From the NCBI GenBank assembly GCA_011455275.1, contig CP015028.1, forward strand, positions 1,896,911-1,960,910: DNA of 64,000 nt. The letters run 5' to 3'. Source of the stretch: Pasteurellaceae bacterium Orientalotternb1. GTDB lineage: Bacteria > Pseudomonadota > Gammaproteobacteria > Enterobacterales > Pasteurellaceae. A program made the position numbers and the translations under genes. The notes beneath the pieces were generated by a model. That model worked only from the letters and a program-made list of their open reading frames with translations. It was not told the origin of the DNA and made no database searches. Positions 45,661 through 55,561 of this stretch are shown in pieces (the first letter of the stretch is position 1; every line of letters starts with the position of its first letter).

Positions 45661-47103
45661 TTATGGGGTTTGGCTCGCAAACTCTGCTTTTGCCTTTTCT
45701 TCTTTCTCTTTTTCCTGTGTTTGATTCTCTTGTTCTTTGATGCGTTGGTGGTTGATGATGCTGTGATAATAACGGCGGATATTTTCCACATAGTTAAAGG
45801 CTTCAAAACCTCGTGCGTAGCCATATTTTAACCCAGTGTAATAGCGTTTTTCAGCAAGTAACGGGAGATTTTTTTTCACATCCAACCAATTATCAGGATC
45901 ACCACCGAGTTGCTTGGTTAAACGGCGAACATCAATTAAATGCCCCATGCCCATATTGTAAGCCGCAAGCCCAAACCAGATACGATCTTCTTTAGCGATC
46001 GTTTGCGGCAATTGGCTGATTAATAAATGCAAATATTCTGAACCTGCTTTGATGCTTTGTTCAGCATTTGTTCTATCTCTCACCCCCATTCGTTCTGCGG
46101 TATCTCGGGTGAGCATCATCATACCACGAACCCCCGTCGGTGATGTTGCAGTTGGATCCCAATGAGACTCTTGATAAGCAATGGCGGCTAGCATTTGCCA
46201 ATCAAAATCGCCCCGATATTTTTCAAAAAGTGGCTGATATTTAGGCAGGGCGGTTTCGATTGCTCGCAAATAACTGGCGGTATCAACATAATCAAAACGG
46301 GCTAAGTGATTGAAATATTTCTCTTCAATGCGTGAGATGGTGCCATTTTCATTGGCTTGATGCATAAATTCTAAAACCGCAGCTTGTAATTCGCTATAAG
46401 CACTGTTTTGCAAATACCATACTACGGGAGCTTCATCGGTGAGATCAAATCCAACCGCAATATCAGGTTTGATATGTTGAGCTGCAGAAATATCGACAGA
46501 AACTGCCACCGTATAAGGAATTTTGCCTTCAGCAACTTGAATTAGCAGCTCTTCTTGGGTGAATTTATCGGTTACTTGCCAGCGTAATTTAGGGTGGTTT
46601 TCTTGTAATTGTTGCAGAAATGGGATAACGGCGGAGCCTGTTGGAATAAGTAGCTCTGACTGTAAATCATTTAAAGCATAAGGGCGTTGTGTGCCTTTTT
46701 TGTAGGCGACTTGCCATGAAGCTGAATAGTAACTTGCCCCGATCTGAAATTGTTTTGCTTGTTCGGATTGATAGAGCAATCCTGCTGCGGCTATATCAAT
46801 TTTATTCTCTCTTAACGCATTGAAGAGAGATTCGCTACTTTCAAAGGTTGTAACATCTAGTGAGACATTGAGATAGTTTGCGAATGCACTGGCAAGATCG
46901 TACTCAATACCCACATTTCCGTTTACGCCAACAAAATAGCCTAGTGGGTGGTTGATCATCCCCACTCGTAAGGTCTTGGTCTGCTGAATTTGTGTGTAAC
47001 GGTTCTGCTCAGACAATATCGTTTTTTGCCATGGTGAAACCATATCCCACGCCCATAGCAGTAGAGCAAGCCCGATCACAATGCGAATTGCTAAACCTTT
47101 CAA
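45661..47103 (-). CDS. mltF: Membrane-bound lytic murein transglycosylase F
   Basis: The 480-residue protein joins a family 3 solute-binding-like domain ([15 protein letters not shown]...[14 protein letters not shown]) to a C-terminal SLT domain with the catalytic glutamate in [25 protein letters not shown]. MltF cuts peptidoglycan, forming anhydromuramyl ends. An N-terminal hydrophobic segment (about 5-20) anchors or exports it. The C-terminus is charged ([16 protein letters not shown]). Confidence 0.95.
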   Translation of the reverse strand: MKGLAIRIVIGLALLLWAWDMVSPWQKTILSEQNRYTQIQQTKTLRVGMINHPLGYFVGVNGNVGIEYDLASAFANYLNVSLDVTTFESSESLFNALRENKIDIAAAGLLYQSEQAKQFQIGASYYSASWQVAYKKGTQRPYALNDLQSELLIPTGSAVIPFLQQLQENHPKLRWQVTDKFTQEELLIQVAEGKIPYTVAVSVDISAAQHIKPDIAVGFDLTDEAPVVWYLQNSAYSELQAAVLEFMHQANENGTISRIEEKYFNHLARFDYVDTASYLRAIETALPKYQPLFEKYRGDFDWQMLAAIAYQESHWDPTATSPTGVRGMMMLTRDTAERMGVRDRTNAEQSIKAGSEYLHLLISQLPQTIAKEDRIWFGLAAYNMGMGHLIDVRRLTKQLGGDPDNWLDVKKNLPLLAEKRYYTGLKYGYARGFEAFNYVENIRRYYHSIINHQRIKEQENQTQEKEKEEKAKAEFASQTP

Positions 47104-47126
47104 TTTCGTTTTCTCTGAATAAATAA

Positions 47127-47154
47127 AAACCGAAGTGTAACAAACTTCGGTTTA
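47127..47154 (-). terminator. Terminator after the ABC exporter gene
   Basis: A 10-bp stem (47128-47137 with 47145-47154) is followed on the minus strand by TTTTTATTTATT. It lies 80 bases past the exporter stop. Confidence 0.8.
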
Positions 47155-47178
47155 AAGCAAAATAGCTAATCAGTGGCG

Positions 47179-47226
47179 ACAAGCGGTCAGATTTTTGCAA
47201 AATTTTGCAAGGAAGTGACCGCTTGT
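47179..47226. repeat. Uptake signal dyad
   Basis: Full cores at 47179-47189 and 47216-47226 face each other directly after the ABC exporter stop at 47232. Confidence 0.8.
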
Positions 47227-47231
47227 CAGGG

Positions 47232-49067
47232 CTATTCAGGCAAGAATCCACCACTTTGGTGTGCCCAAAGTTTGGCGTAAACGCCGTTTTGGGCGAGTAG
47301 TTCTTCATGGCTGCCTTGCTCAACGATTTGCCCTTTATCCATTATGATCAAGCGATCCATTGCCATAATGGTGGATAAACGGTGGGCGATGGCGACCACG
47401 GTTTTGCCTTTCATTAGCTCGGTTAAGTTCTCTTGAATGGCCACTTCCACCTCTGAATCCAACGCACTGGTTGCTTCATCAAGCAGTAAAATGGGGGCGT
47501 CTTTGAGCATCACTCGAGCTATCGCAATCCGCTGGCGTTGTCCGCCAGAAAGTTTCACGCCCCGCTCGCCAACGTGGGCATCGTAGCCCATTCTGCCTTT
47601 GGCATCTTGCAATTGTGGAATAAATTCAGCGGCAGCAGCACGTTCAGCGGCTTGTATCATCTCTTCTTCTGTTGCCGTTGGGCGACCGTACATCAAGTTT
47701 TCACGCACAGAACGGTGCAACAGCGAAGTATCTTGCGTTACCAAACCGATTTGTGAGCGTAAACTTTCTTGGCTGACATTGCGGAGATCTTGCCCGTCAA
47801 TTTGCACCGAACCGTTTTGCACATCATAAAAACGTAGCAACAAATTGGTGAGCGTAGATTTACCTGCTCCACTGCGTCCGACTATACCAACTTTCTCGCC
47901 TGCTTTGATGTGTAAATTGAACTGCTTGAGGAGCGGTTTGTGCTCTTCGTAGGCGAAATCGACTGCATCGAATTTGATTTCCCCTTGGGTTACGTTCAGT
48001 TCTTCCGCCTTTGGTGAATCAACCACCGTATGTGGCTTGGACAGGGTTTCCATACCGTCTTGCACCGTGCCGATATGTTCAAACAGACTGGCAAATTCCC
48101 ACATAATCCATTGAGCAAAGCCTTTTAAACGTAAACCGAGTGCAGCAGCGGTGGCGATTGCCCCTACGGAAATCCAGCCAAACGACCAGAGCGAAAGGCT
48201 AACCACCACTGTGCTAAACACCAGCAAAATGCCGTTGATGTAGGTAATCACATCAATTTGCGTGACCAAACGCATCTGTTTATGCACTGTAACCATAAAT
48301 TCCTGCATCGACTCTTTCACATACTCCGATTCACGATTGCCGTGGGAAAAAAGCTTCACTGTGGTGATGTTGGAATAGGCATCGGTAATTCGTCCTGTCA
48401 TCAAACTGCGGGCATCGGATTGTTCTTGCGAAGCGGTTGTTAAGCGAGGGACAAAATACCAAATCGACATCGCTAACACCGCAAGCCAAATTAGAAATGG
48501 TAGCAGCAGCCAGCTGCTAAATTGCACTAAAATCACCCCAGAGGTGATGAAAAAGACGCCGATATACACCACCATTTCCCCAAAGGTCATCACCACATCT
48601 CGTACTGACAATGCCGTTTGCATCACCTTGGCAGACACTCGCCCTGCAAATTCGTCTTGGTAGAACCGCATACTTTGCCCCAGTATCCAACGATGAAAAT
48701 GCCATCTCAGCCGCATTGGGTAAACGCCTTGCATACTTTGGAAACGGAAGCTGGAGTAGAGATAAGTAGCGATAATCCCAACTAATGCCACTAATATCAT
48801 TTTGGCGATCGCCCAGCCTTTTTCTGCCCATAATTGAGCGGGCGAGAGTTTACCAACCCAATCGACAAATTCACCGATGAATTGGAACAACAGCGCATCC
48901 ACAATGCCGATCACCATATTCATTCCAATCGCCAATAATAAGTATGGTCGCAACCCTTTGGTCGATTGCCAAATAAACGGCAGCAACCGCCCTTTCGGTG
49001 CTTTTGGGGATTCATCGGGATATGGTTCGATGCGATTTTCGAACCATTCAAACCATTTTTGTTTCAT
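47232..49067 (-). CDS. ABC exporter, fused permease and ATPase (multidrug/lipid type)
   Basis: The 611-residue half-transporter has about six helices and then an ATPase domain with Walker A (VGRSGAGKSTL), signature LSGGQRQR, Walker B (PILLLDEATSALD) and a switch histidine (AIAHRLST). It resembles H. influenzae HI1051 and other MsbA/HlyB-like exporters. No membrane-fusion or peptidase domain is present, so a lipid or drug substrate is more likely than a peptide (inference). It works as a homodimer. Confidence 0.88.
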   Translation of the reverse strand: MKQKWFEWFENRIEPYPDESPKAPKGRLLPFIWQSTKGLRPYLLLAIGMNMVIGIVDALLFQFIGEFVDWVGKLSPAQLWAEKGWAIAKMILVALVGIIATYLYSSFRFQSMQGVYPMRLRWHFHRWILGQSMRFYQDEFAGRVSAKVMQTALSVRDVVMTFGEMVVYIGVFFITSGVILVQFSSWLLLPFLIWLAVLAMSIWYFVPRLTTASQEQSDARSLMTGRITDAYSNITTVKLFSHGNRESEYVKESMQEFMVTVHKQMRLVTQIDVITYINGILLVFSTVVVSLSLWSFGWISVGAIATAAALGLRLKGFAQWIMWEFASLFEHIGTVQDGMETLSKPHTVVDSPKAEELNVTQGEIKFDAVDFAYEEHKPLLKQFNLHIKAGEKVGIVGRSGAGKSTLTNLLLRFYDVQNGSVQIDGQDLRNVSQESLRSQIGLVTQDTSLLHRSVRENLMYGRPTATEEEMIQAAERAAAAEFIPQLQDAKGRMGYDAHVGERGVKLSGGQRQRIAIARVMLKDAPILLLDEATSALDSEVEVAIQENLTELMKGKTVVAIAHRLSTIMAMDRLIIMDKGQIVEQGSHEELLAQNGVYAKLWAHQSGGFLPE

Positions 49068-49086
49068 CTTCTTCCTTTATATTGAA

Positions 49087-49107
49087 AAGGCGTACTGGGT
49101 ACGCCTT
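49087..49107 (-). terminator. Terminator between luxS and the ABC exporter
   Basis: A 9-bp stem (49087-49095 with 49099-49107) has TTTTC on its minus-strand side. It lies about 75 bases after the luxS stop. Confidence 0.75.
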
Positions 49108-49122
49108 GTTGTGAGTTGCGAT

Positions 49123-49180
49123 GCAAGCGGTCAGTTCCTGTGGATTTTTTGCAAATGTTTAGTCGAAAGTGACCGCTTGT
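49123..49180. repeat. Uptake signal dyad after luxS
   Basis: GCAAGCGGTCA (49123-49133) and TGACCGCTTGT (49170-49180) face each other; the left core has one base off consensus. Confidence 0.75.
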
Positions 49181-49184
49181 CTGC

Positions 49185-49694
49185 TTATGGATTTAACCAT
49201 TTTTCGTCTAAGGCGAGATCTTCGTTGCGGTTGATGCCGATTGGCTGTTTCAACACATTGCGAGCGATTTCGTGAGCTTCGGCTAACGAGTGTTCTTTGT
49301 ACGAGCCGCATTGAAATTCGTTAAGTTCTGGAATTTTGGACTCGTCAGGCACTTTGTTTAACGCATCAAGCATCGCATTTTCCCACGCTTTCGCCACCGT
49401 TTCTGCTGACGGCGTGCCGATGAGCGACATATAAAAACCCGTGCGGCAACCCATCGGCGAGATATCGATGATTTCTACGCTGTCGCTGTTGAGGTGATCT
49501 CGCATAAAACCCGCAAATAAATGTTCCATTGTGTGAATGCCTTGCACAGGCAGAATATCAATGTTTGGGCGGCAGAAACGTAGGTCAAAAACGGTAATCG
49601 TATCGCCTTTTGGTGTGGTCATGGTTTTTGCCACACGCACCGCAGGGGCGTGCATTTTAGTGTGATCGACTTTAAAACTATCTAATAAAGGCAT
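49185..49694 (-). CDS. luxS: S-ribosylhomocysteine lyase (AI-2 synthase)
   Basis: The 169-residue metalloenzyme has the metal ligands in [10 protein letters not shown] and the catalytic cysteine in [13 protein letters not shown]. It splits S-ribosylhomocysteine to homocysteine and the autoinducer-2 precursor DPD. The gene is single, with its own terminator downstream. Confidence 0.98.
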   Translation of the reverse strand: MPLLDSFKVDHTKMHAPAVRVAKTMTTPKGDTITVFDLRFCRPNIDILPVQGIHTMEHLFAGFMRDHLNSDSVEIIDISPMGCRTGFYMSLIGTPSAETVAKAWENAMLDALNKVPDESKIPELNEFQCGSYKEHSLAEAHEIARNVLKQPIGINRNEDLALDEKWLNP

Positions 49695-49763
49695 TTTCTG
49701 CTCCTGTTTTGTTTTTTACTTTACTAAGTTCGGCTTTCTTCGTCGTTTAACGAAGGGAATCTA

Positions 49764-52412
49764 TTATTCTGCAATGCCTTGATCCCAACCAGCTGCCCCT
49801 TCAGGCACTTTACGTTGTAGGCGGAATCGGTGATTGGCTTCAACCTGCGGCTGCACCACTTTGTCAGACGGGTTGGAGAAGGCAATGCCACCATTTAAGA
49901 GTTGAGACATTGTCCCTGAACTGATGCTCGCACCGCTGAGACTGATGTCCATTGTGTAGCCCGACGCTGTCCAGAATTGTGAATTTTTACGCACCAAGTG
50001 GCGATATTGATTGCTGATTCTTAGGTGGATCAGTACACGATCGCCTAGTTCGCTCAAACTTAAACGCTGTACCACGCCGACTTGCATTCCTCGATATAGC
50101 ACGGGAGCATCTGGCGTAATGCCGTTGGCATCGCTAGCTTCGACAATGATCGGCAAGCCATTTTGGAATTTGCTACTTTGGCTGTCGGTTTCAGCAAGGG
50201 TAAATTGCGTTTGGCGTTCGCCACTGCCGATTTCAATGCCGATATAATTCTGAATCGCCGCATCCAAATTTTTCACGCCAGTTGTGCCGATTTCAGGCGA
50301 TACTGCTCGGAATTGGCTGCCTGCTTTGGCGATTAGCGGGAAATACTGACCGTCAATGAAAGCGGTCACTTTTACCTGTTTTTTTGCATTTTCAAGCTGC
50401 AATGTTTCCACTTGTCCGACAGTTAATCCCATATATTTGAGTGGCATTCCTTTACTTAGTTTGCTGGCATCTTTGGCGATTAAGGTGATGTAAGTATTGC
50501 CTGAACGTGCTTTGTCGAAACTGGCGTAGAGCGTGCGGTTATTTTTTGTTCCGTTATTATCAAAGCTGATTGCTCCTTTGAGCGTTCGCATTAATGGCGA
50601 GGCTTGTAAATTCAAACCACGAGCAGATAAATCCACTTGCACCGCAGGTTCAATCCAAAAGCGACTGCTATCACTTAATAAATGGCGATATTTCGGCTCA
50701 ATAAAGAGATCAACATCAAAGCGATTTTTTTGTGGACGCACATTCAGCACTTCGCCCACTTGGAAATGGCGATAAAGCAGTACCGAGCCTTGGCTGATGC
50801 CTGTCAAATCGTCTGCTGATAGCGTGAGTGTTGTCTGTTTTTCATTACTGGTAATGCCGTTCTCCGCACTCTCTAGGTCTTTATACAGCGGATATTGCTT
50901 TAATGCAGTGCCTTCGGCTTTGTCATTGAGTAGGCGAATACCGCCTTGCAACCACTGGGTTGGTGAAGCCGCATTGAGTTTTACGCCGTCTAATCCAACT
51001 GAGACATCAAGGTTAGATACCGTCACAAACTTGCTATTTGCCCCAATTAAATGGCGGAAGTTCGGGAAAATAATTGCAGTAAATTTCACGTTATCAGCAT
51101 TTAATTCACGTTTGAGAATTTCCCCGATTTGCACATCGTGATAAAAAATGCCTTGCCCTTTATCGACACCGTAGGATCGTGGTGCGGTTAAACTAAATGA
51201 TAGTGTATCTGCTCGGTTAAGCAGATAATTGTCATTGTTTTGTACCACAAAGTGACGGCTTGGTTGCCCTTCTCCTGCAATAATTTCGAAATAGTTACCG
51301 CGGAGAACTTCGCTCAATTTGTCTAATTGGTCTTTATTGAAGCTGAATTTGGGTTCTTTCAGTAAAATGACTGATTTTTCTTTCAGGAGATCTTTGTAAC
51401 TTGGATCAATTAATAGTGAACCTTGTAACATTCCATTTTCTGACTTTGGCTGATGATCGTATGATGAGACAAAGGTAGAAAAAATGCCAATTTGCGTTCC
51501 TTGATAGAATACCCCTGTTTCATTTGGTTTTATCCCCAAGTTTGTTGGTACTTCAATTGTGACTTCAATTCCACGTTGAGCTGACTTTAGATCATTGAAC
51601 AACCGATAACTTTGTTCTTGTTCCGCTTTGGCTGACTCACTGGGAGAATCGAAAGCCACTGCACCTTGTACCACTGATAATAAGCTATCGACTTCTACAG
51701 AAATACCTGTAGACAAGTTCACATTTGCTTTAATACCGCTAATATTCCAGAAATGGCTGTCTTTTTTGACTAAATGAGCATATTTTTTATTGATTAAAAC
51801 GTCAATTTCAACCTTGTTTTGATCAGAGGTGAAGCGGTAGTCAGCAATGTTTCCAACGGGAACTTTACGATAGTAAACGTTTGCTCCTACCCCAATAGAA
51901 CCGAGATCATCGGCAATCAGTTTGATCAATAAGTCACCGTCATTGATCGGCACGATAGGCGGTTCGCTTTCTGCAACAAACTCATCTTCGCTATCGTGAC
52001 TTTCGCCAGGAATCAGGCTAATGTAGTTACCCGAAACAAGCGTATCTAGCCCTGAAATACCAGCTAATGAAGCCGTTGGGCGAACGAGCCAGAATTTCGT
52101 GTCTTTACGCAACACGGCTTTAGCTTGTGGATCAATTTCCGCAGTGACTTCAACTTCACGCATTTGGTTAGTGAAATTGACTTTTTTCACTAAACCAATT
52201 TGTAAGCCTTGGAAACGAATAGTGGTTTTTCCTGCAGAAATACCCGCACCATCTTGGAAACGAATGGTGATTTCTTCGCCTTGTTCACGCAAAATTTGAA
52301 AAAAGAGCGAGCAGCCAATTAAAAAGGCAACAAGTGGCAAGAGCCAGAACGGTGAAATTTTACGGGGTTCTCTGACTTTAGCAGGAACGGGGGTATTGTT
52401 ATTTTCGGTCAT
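49764..52412 (-). CDS. letB: Seven-MCE-domain lipid transport protein (LetB/YebT-like)
   Basis: The 882-residue protein has one N-terminal membrane helix (SPFWLLPLVAFLIGCSLFFQIL) and seven MCE domains in a row, each marked by words such as GKTTIRFQGLQIGLV, GANVYYRKVPVGNI, GVFYQGTQIGIF, GIFYHDVQIGEI, SVLLYRHFQVGEV, PLKYMGLTVGQV and PVLYRGMQVGVV. In E. coli LetB builds a tunnel of seven rings spanning the periplasm for lipids. The usual inner-membrane partner LetA is not next to it. Confidence 0.92.
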   Translation of the reverse strand: MTENNNTPVPAKVREPRKISPFWLLPLVAFLIGCSLFFQILREQGEEITIRFQDGAGISAGKTTIRFQGLQIGLVKKVNFTNQMREVEVTAEIDPQAKAVLRKDTKFWLVRPTASLAGISGLDTLVSGNYISLIPGESHDSEDEFVAESEPPIVPINDGDLLIKLIADDLGSIGVGANVYYRKVPVGNIADYRFTSDQNKVEIDVLINKKYAHLVKKDSHFWNISGIKANVNLSTGISVEVDSLLSVVQGAVAFDSPSESAKAEQEQSYRLFNDLKSAQRGIEVTIEVPTNLGIKPNETGVFYQGTQIGIFSTFVSSYDHQPKSENGMLQGSLLIDPSYKDLLKEKSVILLKEPKFSFNKDQLDKLSEVLRGNYFEIIAGEGQPSRHFVVQNNDNYLLNRADTLSFSLTAPRSYGVDKGQGIFYHDVQIGEILKRELNADNVKFTAIIFPNFRHLIGANSKFVTVSNLDVSVGLDGVKLNAASPTQWLQGGIRLLNDKAEGTALKQYPLYKDLESAENGITSNEKQTTLTLSADDLTGISQGSVLLYRHFQVGEVLNVRPQKNRFDVDLFIEPKYRHLLSDSSRFWIEPAVQVDLSARGLNLQASPLMRTLKGAISFDNNGTKNNRTLYASFDKARSGNTYITLIAKDASKLSKGMPLKYMGLTVGQVETLQLENAKKQVKVTAFIDGQYFPLIAKAGSQFRAVSPEIGTTGVKNLDAAIQNYIGIEIGSGERQTQFTLAETDSQSSKFQNGLPIIVEASDANGITPDAPVLYRGMQVGVVQRLSLSELGDRVLIHLRISNQYRHLVRKNSQFWTASGYTMDISLSGASISSGTMSQLLNGGIAFSNPSDKVVQPQVEANHRFRLQRKVPEGAAGWDQGIAE

Positions 52413-52510
52413 AAATGCTTATTGATTAAATACAGGTAAGCGGTCAGATTGTGCAAAAAATTTGCAAAATCTAACCGCTTGCAGGAGTAGTCTAGAAAAT
52501 GAAAACAAAA

Positions 52511-52957
52511 TTAGTTTTTGTCTTTTTCATCACATTTTTGAATATTGCTACATTTACCGTATAAATACAGACTGTGATTTGCCAATTCCATTCCGTGTTG
52601 TTGGCTGATTTCACGCTGACGGCGTTCCATATCAGGATCTTTAAACTCAAATACTTTACCACAATCCATACAGATGATGTGGTCATGTTCTTGATGTAAA
52701 TTCAGCTCATAAACGGCTTTATTGGCATCGAAATTATGGCGAGTCAAAATATCCACTTCTTCAAATTGGTTAAGCACACGGTAAACGGTGGCTAACCCAA
52801 TTTCGGATTTTTGTTCAAGCAAGAGTTTATAAATATCTTCAGCAGAGAAGTGTTGCATCTGTTCACGAGTATTTTGCATCAACTCTAGAATAGTTAAGCG
52901 TGGTTCAGTCACTTTCAAACCAACTTTTTTCAACAGCTTGATATTTTCTTCAGACAT
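52511..52957 (-). CDS. fur: Ferric uptake regulator Fur
   Basis: The 148-residue protein has the winged-helix DNA-binding part (GLKVTEPRLTILELMQ, LLLEQKSEIGLATVYRVLNQFEEVDILTRH) and the metal-binding part with HQEHDHIICMDCGKVFEF and a C-terminal cysteine pair (GKCSNIQKC). It represses iron uptake genes when iron is plentiful. The start at 52957 gives the standard MSEENIKLLKKVGLK. fldA lies 34 bases upstream, the same order as in E. coli. Confidence 0.97.
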   Translation of the reverse strand: MSEENIKLLKKVGLKVTEPRLTILELMQNTREQMQHFSAEDIYKLLLEQKSEIGLATVYRVLNQFEEVDILTRHNFDANKAVYELNLHQEHDHIICMDCGKVFEFKDPDMERRQREISQQHGMELANHSLYLYGKCSNIQKCDEKDKN

Positions 52958-52991
52958 TTTGTGCTCCTTTCGGTAGGTATTCTGCAAAAAA

Positions 52992-53516
52992 TTAGGCTAA
53001 TTCGGCTAAATACATTTCATCGAAAATTTGTTTACACCAACGGTTTACACGTTCTTCTGTGAGCTCTGGTTGGCGATCTTCATCAATACATAAACCAACA
53101 AAAGTATTTTCATCAACGAGTGCTTGTGAGGCTTCAAAGCTGTAACCTTCTGTTGGCCAATGACCTACGATTACGCCGCCATTTGGTTCGATAACATCAC
53201 GTACTGTACCCATTGCATCACAGAAATATTCTGCGTAGTCTTCTTGGTCGCCACAGCCGAAAATACCAACCACTTTATCTGTAAAATCAATTTCTTTTAA
53301 GGTTGGCATAAAGTCGTCCCAATCGGCTTGCGATTCACCGTAGTACCACGTTGGAATGCCGATGAGTAAGAAATCGTAGGCTTCGATATCTTCTTTGGTA
53401 CTTTTGGCGATATCACGAATATCAACAAGCTCTGCACCGAGCTGCTTTTGGATCATTTTTGAAATGTTTTCTGTGTTTCCGGTATCAGAACCGTAAAATA
53501 AGCCAACAACTGCCAT
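52992..53516 (-). CDS. fldA: Flavodoxin FldA
   Basis: The 174-residue protein binds FMN through GLFYGSDTGNTENISKM and has the further flavin loops GIPTWYYGESQADWDDF and GCGDQEDYAEYFCDA. It is a long-chain flavodoxin, an electron donor in place of ferredoxin for radical-SAM and other enzymes. It lies between ybfE and fur. Confidence 0.97.
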   Translation of the reverse strand: MAVVGLFYGSDTGNTENISKMIQKQLGAELVDIRDIAKSTKEDIEAYDFLLIGIPTWYYGESQADWDDFMPTLKEIDFTDKVVGIFGCGDQEDYAEYFCDAMGTVRDVIEPNGGVIVGHWPTEGYSFEASQALVDENTFVGLCIDEDRQPELTEERVNRWCKQIFDEMYLAELA

Positions 53517-53552
53517 TTGAAATTTACCTGTTTTTTATTTTATATCAATGTG

Positions 53553-53825
53553 TTAGACATTGATGTGATGATGTAAAATCTGTTCAATTAACTGTCCGCG
53601 AGAAATCCCTTGTGCGATTGCTTGTTCTTCCAACGCAAGCACTAAATCCGAATGGAGCTTGAGTTCCACACGTCGTAATCCAGATGAGCGATCTCGTCTG
53701 AGTTGATTACGTTTATTGATGCGGAGCTGTTGTTCTCGGCTAAGCGGATTGGTGCGGGGACGCCCAACTTTTGGCAGGTTTTCGAACAGATCAAGGGTTA
53801 TACAATCTGAGTCTTGTTTTGCCAT
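53553..53825 (-). CDS. ybfE: YbfE-like ribbon-helix-helix protein
   Basis: The 90-residue protein has a proline-rich N-terminal part (LFENLPKVGRPRTNPLSREQQLRINKRNQLRRDR) and a short helix-rich end (RVELKLHSDLVLALEEQAIAQGISRGQLIEQILHHHI) that looks like a ribbon-helix-helix DNA-binding fold. E. coli YbfE has the same context before fldA-fur and is LexA-controlled; I do not see a LexA box here. Confidence 0.85.
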   Translation of the reverse strand: MAKQDSDCITLDLFENLPKVGRPRTNPLSREQQLRINKRNQLRRDRSSGLRRVELKLHSDLVLALEEQAIAQGISRGQLIEQILHHHINV

Positions 53826-53898
53826 CTTGAAATTGGTGGGCTACGTTCATTTTCAGCTAAAAACGAGATGAGAATGATACGCTACTATTAAAGCGTGA

Positions 53899-53927
53899 AC
53901 TATACCATAATCTCCCAAACTTGAGAA
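53899..53927 (-). promoter_or_regulatory. Probable promoter of ybfE-fldA-fur
   Basis: TATAGT (53899-53904) and TTCTCA (53922-53927) stand 17 bases apart on the minus strand. A loosely Fur-like stretch lies just downstream at about 53866-53884 (AGATGAGAATGATAC); I rate that part weak. Confidence 0.45.
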
Positions 53928-53961
53928 TAGTCGAAAGTGAGTGTTGCGTGATTTGTCTGTT

Positions 53962-53969
53962 GGGGGGGG
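53962..53969. repeat. Run of eight G upstream of the PTS gene
   Basis: Eight G in a row lie 5 bases before the CRP site of the PTS permease gene and about 35 bases upstream of the ybfE -35. Such a tract can slip during replication. Confidence 0.8.
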
Positions 53970-53973
53970 AGTA

Positions 53974-53995
53974 AATAGTGATAGAGATCACAAAA
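53974..53995 (+). promoter_or_regulatory. CRP site upstream of the PTS permease
   Basis: AGTGA-N6-TCACA (53977-53992), with flanking AAAT and AAAAT, matches the CRP consensus in all but one core base. Catabolite control of a sugar PTS gene is expected. Confidence 0.7.
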
Positions 53996-54009
53996 TGAGC
54001 AAATCGTGC

Positions 54010-54040
54010 TTTAAAGTTTAGTATTGTATGAATATCATAC
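54010..54040 (+). promoter_or_regulatory. Promoter and overlapping operator of the PTS permease
   Basis: TTTAAA (54010-54015) and TATCAT (54033-54038) are 17 bases apart. A perfect inverted repeat GTATGA-ATA-TCATAC (54026-54040) covers the -10, the place expected for a repressor. The CRP site centre would lie near -61. Confidence 0.55.
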
Positions 54041-54103
54041 GAATGATCTTTGGTGTTAATTAGGCTTTTTTCATCGTGTTTAAACTCACATATAGGAGGC
54101 ACT

Positions 54104-55522
54104 ATGTCCCATATCAATGATGCAATAATTCAACGTTTAGTTGAACATTTAGGTGGAACTGGAAACATTCAGAGTGTCACAAATTGTATGACAAGGTTAC
54201 GTGTGAGTGTTCAAAATCCAGACCTTGTCGTCCAACAGCAACTAAAAGGCATTGAAGGAGTATTAGGTGTCGTCAATGCAGAAGAGCAAATTCAAATTAT
54301 TTTAGGTCCAGCTAAAGCCAATAAAGCGGCTGAAATGATGAACGCATATTTGCAGCAATCTCCGTCTTTAGCTCAAGTTTCACGAGCAAATAAGCAACAA
54401 ATCAAAGCCCAACAAACAAATCCTATTCAACAATTTTTCACAAAATTCGCTACGATTTTTACGCCACTCATTTCAGGCTTTATTGCAGCAGGGCTTTTGC
54501 TCGGGATTGCCACTCTGCTACAACAACTATTTGTCACTGGCGTTTCAGAACCAAACACAACTTTAGTCGCACTGATTAATTATATGAAAGTGTTTAGTAA
54601 GGGGTTGTTTAGTTTTCTCAGTATTTTGATTGGTTACAATGCGACTAAAGCTTTTGGAGGTTCAGGTGTCAATGGGGCAATTTTAGCGTCGTTCTTTATT
54701 TTGACTTACCACCCTGATGCAAAAGGCATTTATTCGGGATTGAGTGACTTTTTCGGCTTAGCGATTGATCCAAGAGGCAATATTATTGGGGTGTTGATTG
54801 CCGCAATCGTAGGGGCAAAAGTAGAGAATTGGGTCAGAAAGTTTGTGCCAGACAACCTAGATATGGTATTGACCTCCACCATTACGTTACTCATCATGGG
54901 GTGTTTTACTTTCTTGGTGATTATGCCTATTGGTGTAGTGCTATTTGATGGAATGTCTTGGCTATTTAACCATTTAAACGGCAATCCGTTTGGCAGTGCG
55001 GTGTTAGCAGGGCTATTCTTGATCGCGGTGATGTTAGGCATTCACCAAGGTTTTGTTCCTGTTTATTTCGCATTAGTTGAAACGCAAGGATTTAACGCTC
55101 TTTTCCCCATTTTGGCAATGGCAGGTGCAGGACAAGTTGGGGCAGCATTAGCATTGTACGTTAAAGCGAATAAAGACTCTTTGTTGCGTTCACAAATTAA
55201 AGGAGCCATTATTCCTGGTTTCTTGGGGATTGGTGAGCCTTTGATTTATGGGGTGACGTTACCACGCGTGAAACCGTTTATTACGGCGTGTATCGGTGGT
55301 GCCGCAGGTGGTTTTACAATCGGATTGATTGCTTCTCTCGGCTTCCCAATGGGACTAAACACCGTGTTTGGTCCATCAGGCTTGTTGGCGGTGCCATTAA
55401 TGACATCAAATAGCGGTATTTTCCCTGCAATGGGCGTTTATCTATTTGGTACTCTTGTGGCGTATATCACGGGATTTGCTACCACTTACTTGTTTGCCAC
55501 GAAGAACGTAGATTTAAGCTAA
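54104..55522 (+). CDS. murP: PTS EIIBC permease, MurP-like (N-acetylmuramic acid type)
   Basis: The 472-residue protein has an N-terminal EIIB domain ([18 protein letters not shown]) with the phosphorylated cysteine in TNCMTRLRV, then a ten-helix EIIC domain ([21 protein letters not shown]). The domain order and wording favour MurP; other EIIBC sugars of the glucose superfamily remain possible. There is no EIIA domain, so it would use the glucose EIIA. AGGAGG precedes ATG 54104. The etherase gene murQ and a regulator are not adjacent. Confidence 0.75.
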   Translation: MSHINDAIIQRLVEHLGGTGNIQSVTNCMTRLRVSVQNPDLVVQQQLKGIEGVLGVVNAEEQIQIILGPAKANKAAEMMNAYLQQSPSLAQVSRANKQQIKAQQTNPIQQFFTKFATIFTPLISGFIAAGLLLGIATLLQQLFVTGVSEPNTTLVALINYMKVFSKGLFSFLSILIGYNATKAFGGSGVNGAILASFFILTYHPDAKGIYSGLSDFFGLAIDPRGNIIGVLIAAIVGAKVENWVRKFVPDNLDMVLTSTITLLIMGCFTFLVIMPIGVVLFDGMSWLFNHLNGNPFGSAVLAGLFLIAVMLGIHQGFVPVYFALVETQGFNALFPILAMAGAGQVGAALALYVKANKDSLLRSQIKGAIIPGFLGIGEPLIYGVTLPRVKPFITACIGGAAGGFTIGLIASLGFPMGLNTVFGPSGLLAVPLMTSNSGIFPAMGVYLFGTLVAYITGFATTYLFATKNVDLS

Positions 55523-55561
55523 ACCATTTGGCGGTCACATTTGCAAAAAATGGGGCGGAAG

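Noticed and set aside
53826..53960. LexA box ahead of ybfE
   Set aside because: I looked for CTGT-N8-ACAG and found none, although the E. coli relative is LexA-controlled.
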